A DNA stretch of 64,000 bases from JAHBWV01 sp964588385 (GTDB lineage Bacteria > Planctomycetota > Phycisphaerae > Phycisphaerales > UBA1924). Where the stretch lies: positions 21,856-85,855 of the forward strand of contig CAZPPG010000009.1 of assembly GCA_964588385.1 (NCBI GenBank), written 5' to 3'. Shown in pieces: positions 16,248-25,937 of this stretch. The translations under genes were made by a program, and so were the position numbers. Each line of letters begins with the position of its first letter. The first letter of the stretch is position 1. The notes beneath the pieces are model-generated. The model saw nothing but the letters and a program-made list of their open reading frames with translations, searched no databases and had not been told where the DNA came from.

Positions 16248-17303
16248 TTACTTCAGCGACGCCATGTCGATCACGAAGCGGTACTTCACGTCGCTCTTGA
16301 GCATGCGCTCGTAGGCGGTGTTGATGTAATCCATCGGGATCTTCTCGATGTCGCTGACGATGGAGTGCTTGCCGCAGAAGTCGAGCATCTCCTGGGTCTC
16401 GGCGATGCCGCCGATGAGTGAGCCGGCGATCTTCTTGCGGGGCATGATGAGGCCGAACGCGCCGATGGCCATGGGCTTGGGCGGGACGCCGACGAGCGCG
16501 AGCGTGCCGTCGAGCTTGAGCTGGCCGAGCAGGGCGTTGATGTCGTGATCGGCCGAGACGGTGTCGAGGATGATGTCGAAGGAGCCGGCGTGCTTCTGCA
16601 TCTCGGACTCGTTCTTCGAGACGATGACCTCGTCCGCGCCCAGGCGCTTTCCATCCTCAATCTTTGATGGCGATGTCGTGAAGAGCACGGTGTGCGCGCC
16701 GAAGGCGTGTGCGAACTTCACGCCCATGTGGCCCAAGCCGCCGAGGCCGACGATGCCGACCTTCTTGCCTTTCGCTGCGCCCCATTGGCGGAGGGGGGAG
16801 TAGGTCGTGATGCCGGCGCAGAGAAGAGGCGCGGCGGCGGCGGGATCGAGGTTCTTCGGGACGTGCAGCGTGAACTTCTCATCGACGACGATGTGCTTGG
16901 AATATCCGCCATGCGTGAAACCGCCCAGGTGCTTGTCCTCGCCTCCGTAGGTGAAGGTTGCGCCTTTCTGGCAGAACTGCTCGAGGTTCTTCTTGCAGTG
17001 GTCGCACGTGCGGCAGGAATCGACGAGGCAGCCAACCGAGGCGATGTCACCGGGCTTGAAGCCCTTGACGCTCGCGCCGACCTTGGTGACGCGGCCCACG
17101 ATCTCGTGGCCGGGGACGACGGGGTAGTTCGCCGTGCCCCATTCGTTCCTGACCCAGTGGAGGTCCGAGTGGCAGACGCCGCAGAAGATGATCTCCATGG
17201 CGACGTCGGTGGGGCCGGGTTCACGCCTATCGATGGTGAAGGGTGCGAGAGGGCTGGTGGCGGACTGGGCGGCGTACGCGGGTGACTTGGTTGTCGTGGG
17301 CAT
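16248..17303 (-). CDS. zinc-dependent alcohol dehydrogenase (cinnamyl/YahK type)
   Basis: 351 aa. NAD(P)-dependent medium-chain dehydrogenase. Catalytic zinc ligands are in CGVCHSDLHW and PGHEIVG; the four structural-zinc cysteines are in CRTCDHCKKNLEQFC, preceded by GCLVDS. The cofactor site is VGIVGLGGLGHMGVKFA, followed by FTTSPSKIEDGKRLGADEV, and GGFTHGGYSKHIVVDE is typical of the cinnamyl alcohol dehydrogenase/YahK branch. The ATG at 17303 is used; a longer open frame upstream is antisense to GH5. These enzymes reduce aldehydes broadly, so the physiological substrate is open. Confidence 0.92.
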   Translation of the reverse strand: MPTTTKSPAYAAQSATSPLAPFTIDRREPGPTDVAMEIIFCGVCHSDLHWVRNEWGTANYPVVPGHEIVGRVTKVGASVKGFKPGDIASVGCLVDSCRTCDHCKKNLEQFCQKGATFTYGGEDKHLGGFTHGGYSKHIVVDEKFTLHVPKNLDPAAAAPLLCAGITTYSPLRQWGAAKGKKVGIVGLGGLGHMGVKFAHAFGAHTVLFTTSPSKIEDGKRLGADEVIVSKNESEMQKHAGSFDIILDTVSADHDINALLGQLKLDGTLALVGVPPKPMAIGAFGLIMPRKKIAGSLIGGIAETQEMLDFCGKHSIVSDIEKIPMDYINTAYERMLKSDVKYRFVIDMASLK

Positions 17304-17394
17304 GGTCGGGCTTCCGGGAGTGGTGTGGGCAGGGAATGGGCGGGTGATTGTTGGTTGGATGCGGCATCGGTGCCGCGTGTTTCGCGGAATGTGG

Positions 17395-18582
17395 TCAGGG
17401 TTGCCGAAGGCCAAGGGCCGCGCAGAGATCGGTATCGAGGGTGCGCGCGCCGGGCTCACCGTCGGCGATGGCGAACCCTCCGACATAATCCCACATCGCC
17501 CAGCCGATGGAGCGATTGTTGAGAGATGTGGCGAGTGCGCGGGTCCAGGCGAGGCGGGCATCGCGCGGTGCGGTTGGGCGATGGGCCCCGAACTCGCCGC
17601 AGTAGATTGGGCGCTTGTGCGTGAGGGACCACTGGTGGACGCGCTCGATGCGGGCGTCGAGGGCTTCGGGGGTCCATGGGTCGGTCGTTCCATCCCGGGC
17701 GGACCAGCGAAGGGCATCGCGCGATGACTGAGGAAATGTGTCGGCGATGCGCTCCAGCTCGGCGCGGGGCGCCGGCCATCGGACATCCTTCATGTCCTTC
17801 CACGGCGGGAAGCCCCAGGATGCGCCTTGATGCGTGAAGTTGTGGGGCTCGTAGAAGTGGAAGGAGTAGACGATGTTCGCATCGTCGAGGGGCTCGAGTT
17901 CGAGCAGTCCGTCGATCGAGCCCCAGGATGCGCCGGTCGCGATGATGGTGTGGTCGGGGGCAGCGTCGCGGATCGCGCGGGCGATGCGTGTCTGCGATTC
18001 GGCCCAGGCCGCGGGGGTGATGTCGTGGGGCTCGTTCACGATCTCAAGGAACGTGCGCTCCGAGTCGAGTTGCCTGGCGTGGGCGGCGAGCGCGATCCAC
18101 ATCCGCTCGAGTTCGCCCATGCGGGCGTCGTGCGCCGGTTCGCCGGGCTTGATCCAGGGCGTGCGGCTCCAGTGGGCATCGATGATGACAGCCAGGTCGG
18201 AGCGGTGGCAGCGCGTGATCGCATCGGTGTATTCGGCGAAGGGCGCGGCATTGAGGGCGTGGGTGTCGGCGTCCCAGAGCCAGTCGGGTTCGAAGGGGAG
18301 ACGGACGTGCGTGAATCCGGCATCGGTGAGGAGCGTGAGGTCGTGCTCGGTGATGAACGCGCGGCGGGCCTGTTCGCCGTGGGCCTGCGGGTACCACATC
18401 CAGTGCGAGAGGTTGATGCCGCGGGAGAGAGCGGCGAGGCGAGTGGAGAGCGAACCACTCGGGGCAGCGGGGGGCTCCGCGGAACCCGGTTGCCGAAGCT
18501 GTGCACGCGCACGCGTCGAGACCGCGAAGCCCGCGGCCGACGCGGCGATCGAAGCGACAAACGTTCGTCTGCGAAACGGCAT
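17395..18582 (-). CDS. glycoside hydrolase family 5 protein, Tat-exported
   Basis: 395 aa. The ATG at 18582 gives MPFRRRTFVASIAASAAGF, a Tat-type signal with consecutive arginines. The mature domain is a (beta/alpha)8 GH5 cellulase-like hydrolase: LSRGINLSHWMWYP, HVRLPFEPDWLWD, EIVNEPHD (acid/base Glu of the NEP motif) and IYCGEFGAHR (nucleophile Glu). Such enzymes cleave beta-1,4-glucans, mannans or related polymers. It lies 91 bp upstream of the alcohol dehydrogenase gene. The polysaccharide target is unknown. Confidence 0.9.
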   Translation of the reverse strand: MPFRRRTFVASIAASAAGFAVSTRARAQLRQPGSAEPPAAPSGSLSTRLAALSRGINLSHWMWYPQAHGEQARRAFITEHDLTLLTDAGFTHVRLPFEPDWLWDADTHALNAAPFAEYTDAITRCHRSDLAVIIDAHWSRTPWIKPGEPAHDARMGELERMWIALAAHARQLDSERTFLEIVNEPHDITPAAWAESQTRIARAIRDAAPDHTIIATGASWGSIDGLLELEPLDDANIVYSFHFYEPHNFTHQGASWGFPPWKDMKDVRWPAPRAELERIADTFPQSSRDALRWSARDGTTDPWTPEALDARIERVHQWSLTHKRPIYCGEFGAHRPTAPRDARLAWTRALATSLNNRSIGWAMWDYVGGFAIADGEPGARTLDTDLCAALGLRQP

Positions 18583-18615
18583 GATGTCCGCAGCGTACCA
18601 CAATGGGCTGATCTC

Positions 18616-21189
18616 TCAGCAGCCCTGGCCAAACGATTCCATGAAGTCGAGGAAATCAAGGATGTCCACGAAGTCGTCGCCATTCACGTCTGCGTTGCCG
18701 AACTGGCCGCACGGGGCGGGCAAGCTGGAGCAGGTACTGAAGTCCTCGAAGAAGTCCAGGAAGTCGAGGATGTCGCCCTGATCGGGCGCGCCGTTGTAGT
18801 CGGCGATGCATTGGTCGTTGACGGTGAGACGTGCCGGATCGCTCGCGCTGCCGCCGCAGGGGCTGGAGACGACGCAGCGATAGCGGGTGGCGTCGGTGAG
18901 GGAGACGAGAGAGATGCTCAGAGTGCCGGTCGCGGTTCCGGAGATGGCTTCGGTGTCGTTGAGATTCTCCCACGTGGGCTCGGCAGCGCCCGGGGTTGTG
19001 TCGACCTGCCACTGATAGGTCAGGGCGTGCAGAATGTCATAGCCGTCGGCGGGGAATACAGTGAGAATCGCCTGGGCTCCGATATTTGCGGCGGTGTCGA
19101 CGGGGTGGCGGGCGATCCAGGGGACCTGATCGAGCGAGTAGCGGGCGAAGTTGCGTGCACGAACGGCGCCTGTTGAGAAGAAGTCGCCGACGAAGACGAT
19201 CTCGTTCTTGAAACGACTGATGTCTTCGAAGTCCACCGCGTGCATACCGAGGTACTCAACGTTCGCGCCATCCCAAGTGAAGGGACCCCGGAGTTTCTGG
19301 CCGGGCGGGGCCTCCAGCTCACCCTCGAAGTAGATCCGGTCACCGATCGTACGCATGGTGCCGATCCACTCGATTCGAGGCGTCGTCACGGGCTCTTGCC
19401 AGTTCGCTCCATCCCACACGCCCCAGTTGTCGAGCGGGACGCCCGCAATCGACGTGAAGAAGCCTCCCACAACCAGGCTCGATCCAAGGGATTCGATCTC
19501 GAAGATCGCGTCGTAACCCTGAGTGTTGTTCGTAGGGCCACCCAGAGGTTCCCAAGAGGTTCCGTCCCAGGCTGCAAGATCGCGGAACTCAGGGCGACCG
19601 AAGTCGCCTCTATAGTCGCCACCAGCAACGATATCGCCGTTGAATGGGGCCAGTTTGTAGACGACTCCGTCCTGCATTCCAAAGCCCAGGGGGTACCACG
19701 TAGAGCCAGAGCGCCTTGCAACTCGATTGACAAGCATCGGGCCGATATACCTGAAGGAGCCGCTAGCGTAGAGGTCTCCTCCGTGAGAGACGATGTCATA
19801 GACACCTCCGTCGAAGCCGGAACTCAGCGAGGTCCATGAGGTGCCATCGAGCCTGCCGATCCCCAGCCCCATTCCCGTATCAGCGCGAACGCCGCCGACA
19901 ACGTGCAGGGAGCCGTTGTGGATCATCAAGTCGCGCAAGGGACCGCGAATGTTGGGCTCAAACTCGCTCCACTCAAGCCCGTCCCAAGCCAACATGGATG
20001 ACTGATCGTGGTTTGCAGTACCCGAGAAGTCTCGCGCGGCGATCAACCGTCCATCGAACTCGACAGCACGATAAAGATCTATGTCCATGTGCTGACCGAA
20101 GGAACGCCACGCTGGCCCGTCGAGCTCGAGGAAGTTGCCATTAATGGAGTTCTCGTAGATGGATTGTCGTCCGCCCGCATAGAGCGAGTTGCGATAGGTC
20201 GCGACGCAGTAGATTGCGAGCGATGCTGACGGCAGACCGTTCCAGCCAGAGCCGTTCCATGCCCTGATGTTGCCTGATCCAGTCGAGCCGCCGAAGAATG
20301 TGCCAGCGACAACGAGCGAACCCGCGTACTCGCTGAATGCACTGACACTCTGGTCGCTGGGGCCGGGAATGCTTCCGCCCATATCGTCCCAGGAAAGACC
20401 GTTCCACTTCGCGACGCGCGGCGCGTTGACGCCGCCAGCAGTCGTGAACGTACCACCCGCGTAGAGGTCCCCCTCCCATTCGCGTACCGCGAGCACCTGG
20501 CCATTCAACCCAGTAGAGAGCGCGATCCAGTCAAAGCCGTTGTATCTCGCGATGCGATTGGCGGACACGCCTCCGATGGTCGAGAACCACCCCGCAGCAA
20601 TCAGATCTTCGTTGTACGTCGTTAGCGCATTGACACTGGAGTTTGTACCTCCAAGCCCGCCCCAGATCGCACCGGTCCAGAACGCGAGGTTGCTCACTGT
20701 GCTGCCACCCGCGTTCGTGAACTCGCCACCCGCGACCAGTAATCCCGAGTAGGTGGTAAGGGCGTTGACAGGCCCGTTGATTCCGGAGCCGAGCGGCCGC
20801 CACATGGTTCCATCCCAACGCGCGATGCGGTTGGCGGGCGCGCCACCCGCGTTCAGGAACTCGCCCGCCGCGACAAGCTCGCCGTTGAACACTGTCAGCG
20901 CACGAACGGCTCCATCCACGCCCTCGCCGAGCGGCTTCCAGACTGCGCCGTCGTATGAAGCGACTCGAGAGACTGGAATGCCCGTCACATCGGTGAACTT
21001 GCCGCCGACGATGAGGAGTTCTGGCTTAGGGCCCGCTCCGTCCGGATCCCAGATGACCGTCGCGAGGACCTCGTCGCTGAACCCGAGCGCATTGCCGGGA
21101 ATCCAGGCCGGGCCGCACTGCGCGGAGGCCACGCGGGATAATCCGCCGACGATGAGCCATGTCATGAGGCACGCAAGTCTGACATTCAT
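18616..21189 (-). CDS. large secreted repeat protein with Ig-like and dockerin-type C-terminus
   Basis: 857 aa. The ATG at 21189 follows GGAG and gives a signal peptide (MNVRLACLMTWLIVGGLSRV...SAQ). Residues about 60-690 are many 40-60-residue repeats of the type W-x-P-L-G-x-G-x(n)-V-x-A-L-T, then AGGEFTNAGG and RIARW, probably a beta-propeller-like array. They are followed by an Ig-like domain (YQWQVDTTPG, DATRYRCVVSSPCGG). The C-terminus has two EF-hand/dockerin-like segments, DILDFLDFFEDF and DILDFLDFMESFG, ending GC. Secreted proteins with this architecture are common in Phycisphaerae and of unknown role, probably binding or adhesive. Base composition is somewhat lower in GC than the neighbours. 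Confidence 0.85.
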   Translation of the reverse strand: MNVRLACLMTWLIVGGLSRVASAQCGPAWIPGNALGFSDEVLATVIWDPDGAGPKPELLIVGGKFTDVTGIPVSRVASYDGAVWKPLGEGVDGAVRALTVFNGELVAAGEFLNAGGAPANRIARWDGTMWRPLGSGINGPVNALTTYSGLLVAGGEFTNAGGSTVSNLAFWTGAIWGGLGGTNSSVNALTTYNEDLIAAGWFSTIGGVSANRIARYNGFDWIALSTGLNGQVLAVREWEGDLYAGGTFTTAGGVNAPRVAKWNGLSWDDMGGSIPGPSDQSVSAFSEYAGSLVVAGTFFGGSTGSGNIRAWNGSGWNGLPSASLAIYCVATYRNSLYAGGRQSIYENSINGNFLELDGPAWRSFGQHMDIDLYRAVEFDGRLIAARDFSGTANHDQSSMLAWDGLEWSEFEPNIRGPLRDLMIHNGSLHVVGGVRADTGMGLGIGRLDGTSWTSLSSGFDGGVYDIVSHGGDLYASGSFRYIGPMLVNRVARRSGSTWYPLGFGMQDGVVYKLAPFNGDIVAGGDYRGDFGRPEFRDLAAWDGTSWEPLGGPTNNTQGYDAIFEIESLGSSLVVGGFFTSIAGVPLDNWGVWDGANWQEPVTTPRIEWIGTMRTIGDRIYFEGELEAPPGQKLRGPFTWDGANVEYLGMHAVDFEDISRFKNEIVFVGDFFSTGAVRARNFARYSLDQVPWIARHPVDTAANIGAQAILTVFPADGYDILHALTYQWQVDTTPGAAEPTWENLNDTEAISGTATGTLSISLVSLTDATRYRCVVSSPCGGSASDPARLTVNDQCIADYNGAPDQGDILDFLDFFEDFSTCSSLPAPCGQFGNADVNGDDFVDILDFLDFMESFGQGC

Positions 21190-21416
21190 CACGGTTCTCC
21201 GGAGCCCATAGAGGATCGCTGGCAAGATCATTGTCGTCGATCAGTCCCTACGGAATCAATCACAAAGCGGTGCAGCGGGGTGGCATTTTGCGCTCAGATT
21301 GAGGCAGGGGAAGCGGCGGTTGGCAGATACGGGGCGAGCGAGACCCCGGCATATCATGCGGTGCTGGGAGGCATGGGCGAAAGTCCAGCCGCCTGACGTT
21401 TCAATTGGAGGTCATC

Positions 21417-24230
21417 ATGTCGCGTTCTCGTGCTCTGGTCGGCCTCGCGTTCGGTCTTGTGGCGGCAGCGGGGCTGGCGGTGCCGGCGTTGCGGGCGTCG
21501 GCGGCGGAACCGGTTGCGGTGAACGAGCCGGGGATGATGGCGTTTGAGGAGCGGGTGCTCGGGAACGGTCTGCGCGTGGTGACGCTGGAGGATCGCTCCT
21601 GCCCGGTGGTATCGGTGCAGGTGTGGTATCGCGTGGGATCAAAGGACGAGAACCCCGAGCGGCAGGGGTTCGCGCACATGTTCGAGCACATGATGTTCCG
21701 CGGCACCGATCGCCTGGGGCCGACATCGCACTTTGACCTGCTCCGCAAGGTGGGCGGCAACGCCAACGCGTACACGTCGTTTGATCAGACCGTGTACCAC
21801 CAGACGCTGCCGAGCAATCAGCTTGAACTCGCGCTCTATCTTGAGGCGGAGCGGATGAGCTTTCTGAAAATTGATCAGGACTCGTTCGACACGGAGCGGA
21901 AGGTCGTTGAGGAAGAGCGGCGGATGGGGACGAACCAGCCGTATGGCACCGCGCTGGAGCAGGCGTTGCCGGCGATCTTCGGTGAGCATCCGTATCGGTG
22001 GTCGCCGATCGGGCAGATCCCGCACTTGCGAGCGGCCACGGTGGGCGAGCTGCGCGAGTTCTGGAACCGGTACTACGTGCCCAACAACGCGGTGCTGGTG
22101 ATCGCGGGGGACATCGAGCACGAGCGTGCGCACAGGTTGGCGGAGGACTATTTCGGATGGATTCCGCGGGGGGAGGAGCCGGCGCGGGTGACGTATCGGG
22201 AGCCGCTGCCGACGGAGCCGCGGACGGTGGTGATCCGTGAGGAGAATGCGCCGGCGCCGGTGCTGGGCGTGGGATTCCGGACGGTGCCGCTGGGGCACAA
22301 GGACTCGTGGGCGTTGCAGATGCTGGCGACGATCGTGGGGGGCGGTGAGTCGTCGCGGCTGTATCAGAAGCTGGTGACGGAGCAGAAGAGCGCGGTCTTC
22401 GCCGGGGGCGGCGCGCTGGAGCTTCAGGATGATGGGCTGATCGCGTTCGGGACGGTGATGTCGCCGTTCGGGGCGAATCCGAAGAAGGTGCGCGACGCGA
22501 TCGATGCGGAGCTGGCGGCGGTGCGCGACGGGCTTGTGAGCGAGGAGGAGCTGGAGAAGGCCAGGAACCAGATGCTCAAGGCCCTGGTGGCCGAGTCGCT
22601 GACGGTTGACAGCAAGGCGAGTGCGCTGGGTTCGGCGGCGGCGCTTCAGGGACGGACCGCGAGCGTGAACGATCGGCTGGCGGCGGTCCGAGGCGTGACG
22701 CGCGAGGACTTGCAGCGAGTGGCGCGCGAGTACATGGATCCATCCGAGCAGATCTCGATGCAGATCAACCGGAACCTGCTGGGCGCGATCTTCAGCAAGA
22801 TGAAGAAGGAGGACGAGGCGCCGGTGACGGGCGAGCCGGAGACCACGGCGCCGATCGTGGGACGACCCGGGACGGTGAGACCGGAGTCGTTCCCTGCTGA
22901 GCCGCCTCTGGCGGACCTGCCGGCGTTTGACCCGACGCCGGTGTACGCGGAGCGGACGCTGGAGAACGGGCTGCGCGTGCTGATCGTGGAAAATCACGAG
23001 ACGCCGTTTGTAACGGTGCAGCTCGGCCTGCACGCCGGGGCGTGGACGGAGACCAAGCCGGGGACGGCGAGTATGGCCACGTCAATGCTGACGAAGGGGA
23101 CGACGACGCGCGGGCAGAGCGAGATCGCATCGGAGCTGGAGACGTACGGGATCACGCTGTTGGGCTCGGCGGGGCTGGACAACGCGAACGTGGCGGCGGA
23201 TTGCCTGCCGGAGCACCTGCCTCGGGCGATGGAGCTTCTGGCGGACGTGGTGATGAACCCGACGTTCCCGGAGGATGAGTTCGACAAGGCGCGGACGCAG
23301 ATGATCACGGGGCTGAACATCTCGAGCAACACGCCGGCGTATGTGGCGGACCGCGAGTTCCGCAAGCGGTTGTACGGGCAGCATCCTTACGCGCGGACGG
23401 CGACCGGCGAGGTGTCGGACGTGAACGCGCTGTCACGCGAGGACCTGGCGGCGTGGTGGGAGACATTCGCGCGGCCGGACATGGCGGTGCTGATCTTCGC
23501 GGGCGACGTGACGCCGGACGAGGCGCAGCGGCTGGCGCAGGAGTCGCTGGGGGGCTGGTCAGCCGAGGGCGACAAGCCGAAGGTGACGCTGGCGGAGATT
23601 CCCGCGCCGTCCGAGACGAAGATCGTGATCGTTGATCGGCCGGGATCGGTGCAGTCGGAGATCCGGATCGGGCGGATCGGGTTCACGAGGCAGGATTCGC
23701 GGTATGCGACGAGCCGCGTGGCGAGCGGGTATTTCGGCGGGGCGTTCAACTCGCGCCTGAACGAGACGATCCGTGTGAAGAAGGGCTTGACGTACGGCGC
23801 GCGGGGCGGCTTCAGCGCGTCGCGGTTCTCGGGCGACTTCCAGGCATCGACGTTCACAAAGACGCCCTCGACGGCGGAGACGGTGCAGACGATCTTCGAT
23901 GAGATCGAGCGGCTGCGGTACGAGGCGCCGAGCGAGAAGGAGCTGAACGACACGAAGGCGTACATCACGGGCTCGTTCGTGGGCGCGCGGGAGACACCGC
24001 AGGCCGTTGCGGGGGACCTCTGGCTGATGGAGTCGTCGGGTCTGGGTCGCGACTACTTCAAGAACATGCTCGGTGGCGTGGCCGCGACCAGCGCGGAGGA
24101 TTGCACGAAGCTGGCGCAGGAGATGATTGATCCGGCCAAGCTGGTCGTGGTGGTGACGGGCGACGCCTCGCAGATCAAGGAGTCGCTGGAGAAGATCGGG
24201 CCGGTCGAGGTGGTGAAGCCCAGGGAGTGA
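21417..24230 (+). CDS. M16 family zinc metallopeptidase, exported
   Basis: 937 aa. The ATG at 21417 has GGAGG five bases upstream. Signal peptide MSRSRALVGLAFGLVAAAGL. Two M16 (insulinase/pitrilysin-like) halves: the first has the inverted zinc motif HMFEH (residues 87-91) and the distal EEER ligand region near 165-168; the second half (from about residue 500, ERTLENGLRVLIVENHE) lacks HxxEH, as is normal for the non-catalytic half. FRTVPLGHKDSWALQML and the R/Y-containing substrate region (GLTYGARGGFSASRFSG) are typical. Likely a periplasmic peptidase degrading small peptides. It stands alone, divergent from the large secreted protein. Confidence 0.94.
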   Translation: MSRSRALVGLAFGLVAAAGLAVPALRASAAEPVAVNEPGMMAFEERVLGNGLRVVTLEDRSCPVVSVQVWYRVGSKDENPERQGFAHMFEHMMFRGTDRLGPTSHFDLLRKVGGNANAYTSFDQTVYHQTLPSNQLELALYLEAERMSFLKIDQDSFDTERKVVEEERRMGTNQPYGTALEQALPAIFGEHPYRWSPIGQIPHLRAATVGELREFWNRYYVPNNAVLVIAGDIEHERAHRLAEDYFGWIPRGEEPARVTYREPLPTEPRTVVIREENAPAPVLGVGFRTVPLGHKDSWALQMLATIVGGGESSRLYQKLVTEQKSAVFAGGGALELQDDGLIAFGTVMSPFGANPKKVRDAIDAELAAVRDGLVSEEELEKARNQMLKALVAESLTVDSKASALGSAAALQGRTASVNDRLAAVRGVTREDLQRVAREYMDPSEQISMQINRNLLGAIFSKMKKEDEAPVTGEPETTAPIVGRPGTVRPESFPAEPPLADLPAFDPTPVYAERTLENGLRVLIVENHETPFVTVQLGLHAGAWTETKPGTASMATSMLTKGTTTRGQSEIASELETYGITLLGSAGLDNANVAADCLPEHLPRAMELLADVVMNPTFPEDEFDKARTQMITGLNISSNTPAYVADREFRKRLYGQHPYARTATGEVSDVNALSREDLAAWWETFARPDMAVLIFAGDVTPDEAQRLAQESLGGWSAEGDKPKVTLAEIPAPSETKIVIVDRPGSVQSEIRIGRIGFTRQDSRYATSRVASGYFGGAFNSRLNETIRVKKGLTYGARGGFSASRFSGDFQASTFTKTPSTAETVQTIFDEIERLRYEAPSEKELNDTKAYITGSFVGARETPQAVAGDLWLMESSGLGRDYFKNMLGGVAATSAEDCTKLAQEMIDPAKLVVVVTGDASQIKESLEKIGPVEVVKPRE

Positions 24231-24236
24231 GTTGTC

Positions 24237-24584
24237 TCACGCGTGGGGCGCCGTTGGCGTGGCCCCATTCGCGGGCTTTGGCTTGGCCCACACGACGTAG
24301 ACGATGAACGCGCCGGCTGCGGCGAGGAGCAATCCGGCGGGAACGGAGCCGATGGTGTCGATCAGCCAGCGCATCGCGTTGGTGAAGAGGCGGGTCTTGG
24401 CGCGGGCGGATTCTTCGGCGTCAGCGGGGTGGAACGCTGTCGACTCCAACATGGTGTAGACGCCGAGGGCCACGAACACCAGGCCCCCGAGCGTTCCGGC
24501 AAGCTTGGAGAGAAGCGTGTCCTTCTTCTTGGATGATGGCTTCTTTACTGTCACGGTGCGCACCTCCACGTACGGACCGCTCAA
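24237..24584 (-). CDS. small two-helix membrane protein, unknown
   Basis: 115 aa. A basic N-terminus (KKPSSKKKD) is followed by two hydrophobic segments, LAGTLGGLVFVALGVYTML (about 28-46) and AGLLLAAAGAFIVYVVW (about 83-99), separated by a charged loop. No family is recognised. It is convergent with the M16 gene, ending only 6 bp from its stop, and lies downstream of the choice-of-anchor A gene beyond that gene's terminator. Real by length, codon use and topology; function unknown. Confidence 0.7.
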   Translation of the reverse strand: MSGPYVEVRTVTVKKPSSKKKDTLLSKLAGTLGGLVFVALGVYTMLESTAFHPADAEESARAKTRLFTNAMRWLIDTIGSVPAGLLLAAAGAFIVYVVWAKPKPANGATPTAPHA

Positions 24585-24618
24585 AATATAACAACGGCCC
24601 CCGCATGACGCGAGGGCC
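24582..24618 (-). terminator. rho-independent terminator of the choice-of-anchor A gene
   Basis: On the minus strand a 9-bp stem (arms 24618-24610 and 24604-24596, one T-G pair, 5-nt loop) is followed by GTTGTTATATTTT. It lies 60 bp past the stop at 24679 and just before the next minus-strand gene. Confidence 0.8.
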
Positions 24619-24678
24619 GCTGGTCTTTCGTGCGCTCACACAGCACGAAGTTCGGGATTGCGGGCGAGGCCGGCGTGG

Positions 24679-25701
24679 TTACACGGCGGCGCGTCTGCGG
24701 CGGGAGGCCATCAGGCCCATGCCGGCGAGGGCGAGCGCTGCGGTGCCGGGCGCGGGGATCTGGCCGTTGAAGCCGCCGCTCGGGTTCCAGTTGACCTGGC
24801 CGCCGCCCGTCAGCGAGCCGACGATGAGGTTGCCGGTGACGAGACCGGAGGAGAAGTGGGTGGCGGCGTTGGGGGCCAGGATGCTGAGCTTGTGCTCGCC
24901 TCCGGAGAGGTTGAAGGTGGTCGCTTCGTTCAGGTTGAGCAGCGTGGAGGAGCCGGATGCGCCGTCGGCGTAGGTCCAGGTCTTGGAGCCGAAGGAGACC
25001 GAGCTGCCGAGCAGGTTGATGACGACGGTGCCCGTGCCGGAGACCTTGACGCCCCATGCGGAGGCGAGGTCCGCGGCGGCGATGTCAACCACGGTGAGGG
25101 GACCGGAGGCGGTGATCTGCAGCTCGCCCCACAGGTTGGTGGCGGTGGTGGTGGTCGCGAGGGACGCGGCGTAGTCGGAGATGCTGAGGAACTCGCTGGA
25201 GACATCGAAGACATTGACGGTCGGGGCGTAGGCGGCGTTCTCGGACAGGCCGCCGAGGACCGTGACGACGGGGCCGACGTTCTTGGTGCCGCCGAGGGTG
25301 ACGGGGCCGTGGAGCGTGCCGCCGGTGCCGGAGAGGTTGCCCCCGGCGAAGGTGGGTCCGTGGATGGATGCGCCGTTCATGACGACGTCGCCGGCGACTT
25401 CGATGCCGTGGTTGGTAACTGCGCCGGAGAGGGTGAAGTTGCCGCCGCCGTAGAACGCGCGGGCGAGCGAGGGCGATGCGCTCGGCACATCCTTCAGACT
25501 GAACCCGCTGAACCAGACGGCGCCGACCGCGCCGGCGGAGCCCTGATAGTCAGAGCCGTAGCCCGCGCCAGAGGAGCCGATGGTGGAGCGGCTGAAGACG
25601 TTGAAGTCCCAGATGTTGACGACATCTGCGCCGGCGATGCCTGCGGCGACGGACAGCACGGCCGCGGCGGAGGCGGCCTTCTTGAACAGATTGGAACGCA
25701 T
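24679..25701 (-). CDS. choice-of-anchor A family exported protein with PEP-CTERM-like tail
   Basis: 340 aa. The ATG at 25701 gives signal peptide MRSNLFKKAASAAAVLSVAAG. The body fits the choice-of-anchor A domain, which opens with a W-x-F-N-x-F-S motif (IWDFNVFSRSTIG) and closes with GGQVNWNPSGGFNG. The tail IPAPGTAALALAGMGLMASRRRR is a PEP-CTERM-like sorting signal. These proteins are exported and surface-anchored; the domain is thought to be adhesive. A long upstream open extension is rejected as antisense. A leader hairpin (25740-25769, 11 pairs with one mismatch) lies in the 5' region. Confidence 0.87.
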   Translation of the reverse strand: MRSNLFKKAASAAAVLSVAAGIAGADVVNIWDFNVFSRSTIGSSGAGYGSDYQGSAGAVGAVWFSGFSLKDVPSASPSLARAFYGGGNFTLSGAVTNHGIEVAGDVVMNGASIHGPTFAGGNLSGTGGTLHGPVTLGGTKNVGPVVTVLGGLSENAAYAPTVNVFDVSSEFLSISDYAASLATTTTATNLWGELQITASGPLTVVDIAAADLASAWGVKVSGTGTVVINLLGSSVSFGSKTWTYADGASGSSTLLNLNEATTFNLSGGEHKLSILAPNAATHFSSGLVTGNLIVGSLTGGGQVNWNPSGGFNGQIPAPGTAALALAGMGLMASRRRRAAV

Positions 25702-25937
25702 TGTCTTGTCTCTCCCGAATGGAACGAACACACATTTCTCCGGGCGGGTGTCTCTCTTCACCCGCCGGGACCAGTACAACTGTTCAAAACCACTACGCGA
25801 CAGGCAAGCAATCAGACGCAATGCAGGGCCACTTCAGTGGAAATGCCCAAGCCCCGGCGCGTTCTTATTGGACCAAGGATGGCCACGGGTGGGCCCCGGG
25901 GTCAAGATGGGCAGGTGTGGCGGGCGCGACGCGTGGT